From Spongospora subterranea (Eukaryota > Endomyxa > Phytomyxea > Plasmodiophorida > Plasmodiophoridae): DNA of 20,894 nt. Made by a program: the position numbers and the translations under genes. The stretch spans positions 1 to 20,894 of the forward strand of contig OUQQ01000345.1 of the NCBI GenBank assembly GCA_900404475.1, in the 5' to 3' direction. The stretch's first letter is position 1. Each line of letters opens with the position of its first letter. Positions 20,520 to 20,894 of the stretch are shown in pieces. The notes under the pieces were generated by a model. That model searched no databases. It saw nothing but the letters and a program-made list of their open reading frames with translations, and was not told the origin of the DNA.

Positions 20520-20894
20520 TCCTGTCTGTCAGATAGAGACGGTCCTAGTGTACTGTTTATCCGTATTGCATCTTTGTCTTTCGTCCTAATCTATACGCTA
20601 CCGGTCGATAGATTAAGAGTCCTACACCCTGCTAAAAATCCTGCCAAGCACAAATACAAATGGTCGAAACACGAAGCGCAAATCACAAACCCAGATCGAC
20701 GCGAAACCAGACAACAAGTCGAAACTATATCAAGCCAACATTGGCTAAACAAAGAAGTTAAATTATCAAAATATAACGCCGGAATAAAACTCACACCAGA
20801 ATTCGATGGCAAGAACTGGGAAGAATTCAAGCGAAAACTAGAAACCCAATTCGTAATAATGGGTCTAGACACGTACCTACTACACGACCCGATA
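20520..20894 (+). CDS. 5' part of a Ty1/copia-like gag polyprotein, truncated by the window edge
   Basis: A plus-strand frame is open from 20424 to the right edge. From about 20640 it has coding character, and near the end it reads LTPEFDGKNWEEFKRKLETQ followed by a short hydrophobic stretch (FVIMGLDTYLL). The F-D-G-x-N-W/F...W/F-K/R pattern starts the gag of many Ty1/copia retrotransposons. No in-frame ATG occurs before 20859, so the start may be upstream of an unseen splice, a non-ATG start, or lost in a decayed copy. Codon use is A-rich, unlike the GC-ending genes nearby, as expected for a retroelement. No LTR boundary or primer-binding site could be fixed. The reading frame points away from the tRNA gene. 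Confidence 0.55.

Noticed and set aside
1..20894. CRISPR arrays, bacterial operons, Shine-Dalgarno sites, rRNA genes
   Set aside because: No regularly spaced repeats and no rRNA-like sequence; the intron-containing genes show the DNA is eukaryotic.

Overview
This is nuclear DNA from a eukaryote. Genes are split by many short spliceosomal introns (mostly about 50-150 nt, GT..AG, often GTNAGT or GTATGT donors), codons favour G or C at the third position, and there is a Pol III tRNA gene and a Ty1/copia-like gag fragment. The gene content fits a protist, perhaps a stramenopile or rhizarian: a DOMON/cytochrome b561 protein, a Na,K-type P-type ATPase, and a PH/FYVE/TKL-kinase/ARM protein. The species cannot be named from the sequence alone. 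All exon models were built by hand from splice consensus, phase agreement and protein logic.

Layout. Positions 1-1446: a possible exon running off the left edge (minus strand), a gene-poor stretch with palindromes and ACACC motifs, and a frameshifted, possibly cystatin-like secreted protein (minus). Positions 1447-1612: a compact divergent promoter with two TGAGTCA sites 40 bp apart. Positions 1613-4737 (+): an 11-exon membrane protein with two DOMON domains and a b561 core. Positions 5093-8627 (+): a 3-exon type IIC P-type ATPase with altered ion-binding residues. Positions 8998-10165 (+): an unrecognised Cys-rich gene. Positions 13332-10293 (-): an 11-exon protein with a PH domain at each end and a long polar middle. 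Positions 19615-13655 (-): a roughly 21-exon kinase in which a FYVE-like zinc finger splits a PH domain, followed by a TKL kinase and armadillo-like helices. Positions 19845-20088: a fold-back, MITE-like element upstream of the kinase. Positions 20443-20516 (-): tRNA-Ala(AGC) with a T6 terminator. From about 20520 (+): the start of a copia-type gag that runs off the right edge.

How the genes relate. The two minus-strand genes lie head to tail and both carry PH domains, so both products probably work at phosphoinositide-bearing membranes; they could even be one transcription unit. The b561 protein (transmembrane electron transfer) and the ATPase (cation pumping) are both membrane transport functions, but nothing in the sequence links them beyond adjacency. 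The most unusual features are the FYVE-in-PH architecture with an activation segment of about 79 residues, and the ATPase that keeps the M5 Glu and both M6 Asp residues but has Gln in M4 and His-Leu in M5 where Na,K-ATPase has Glu and Ser-Asn.
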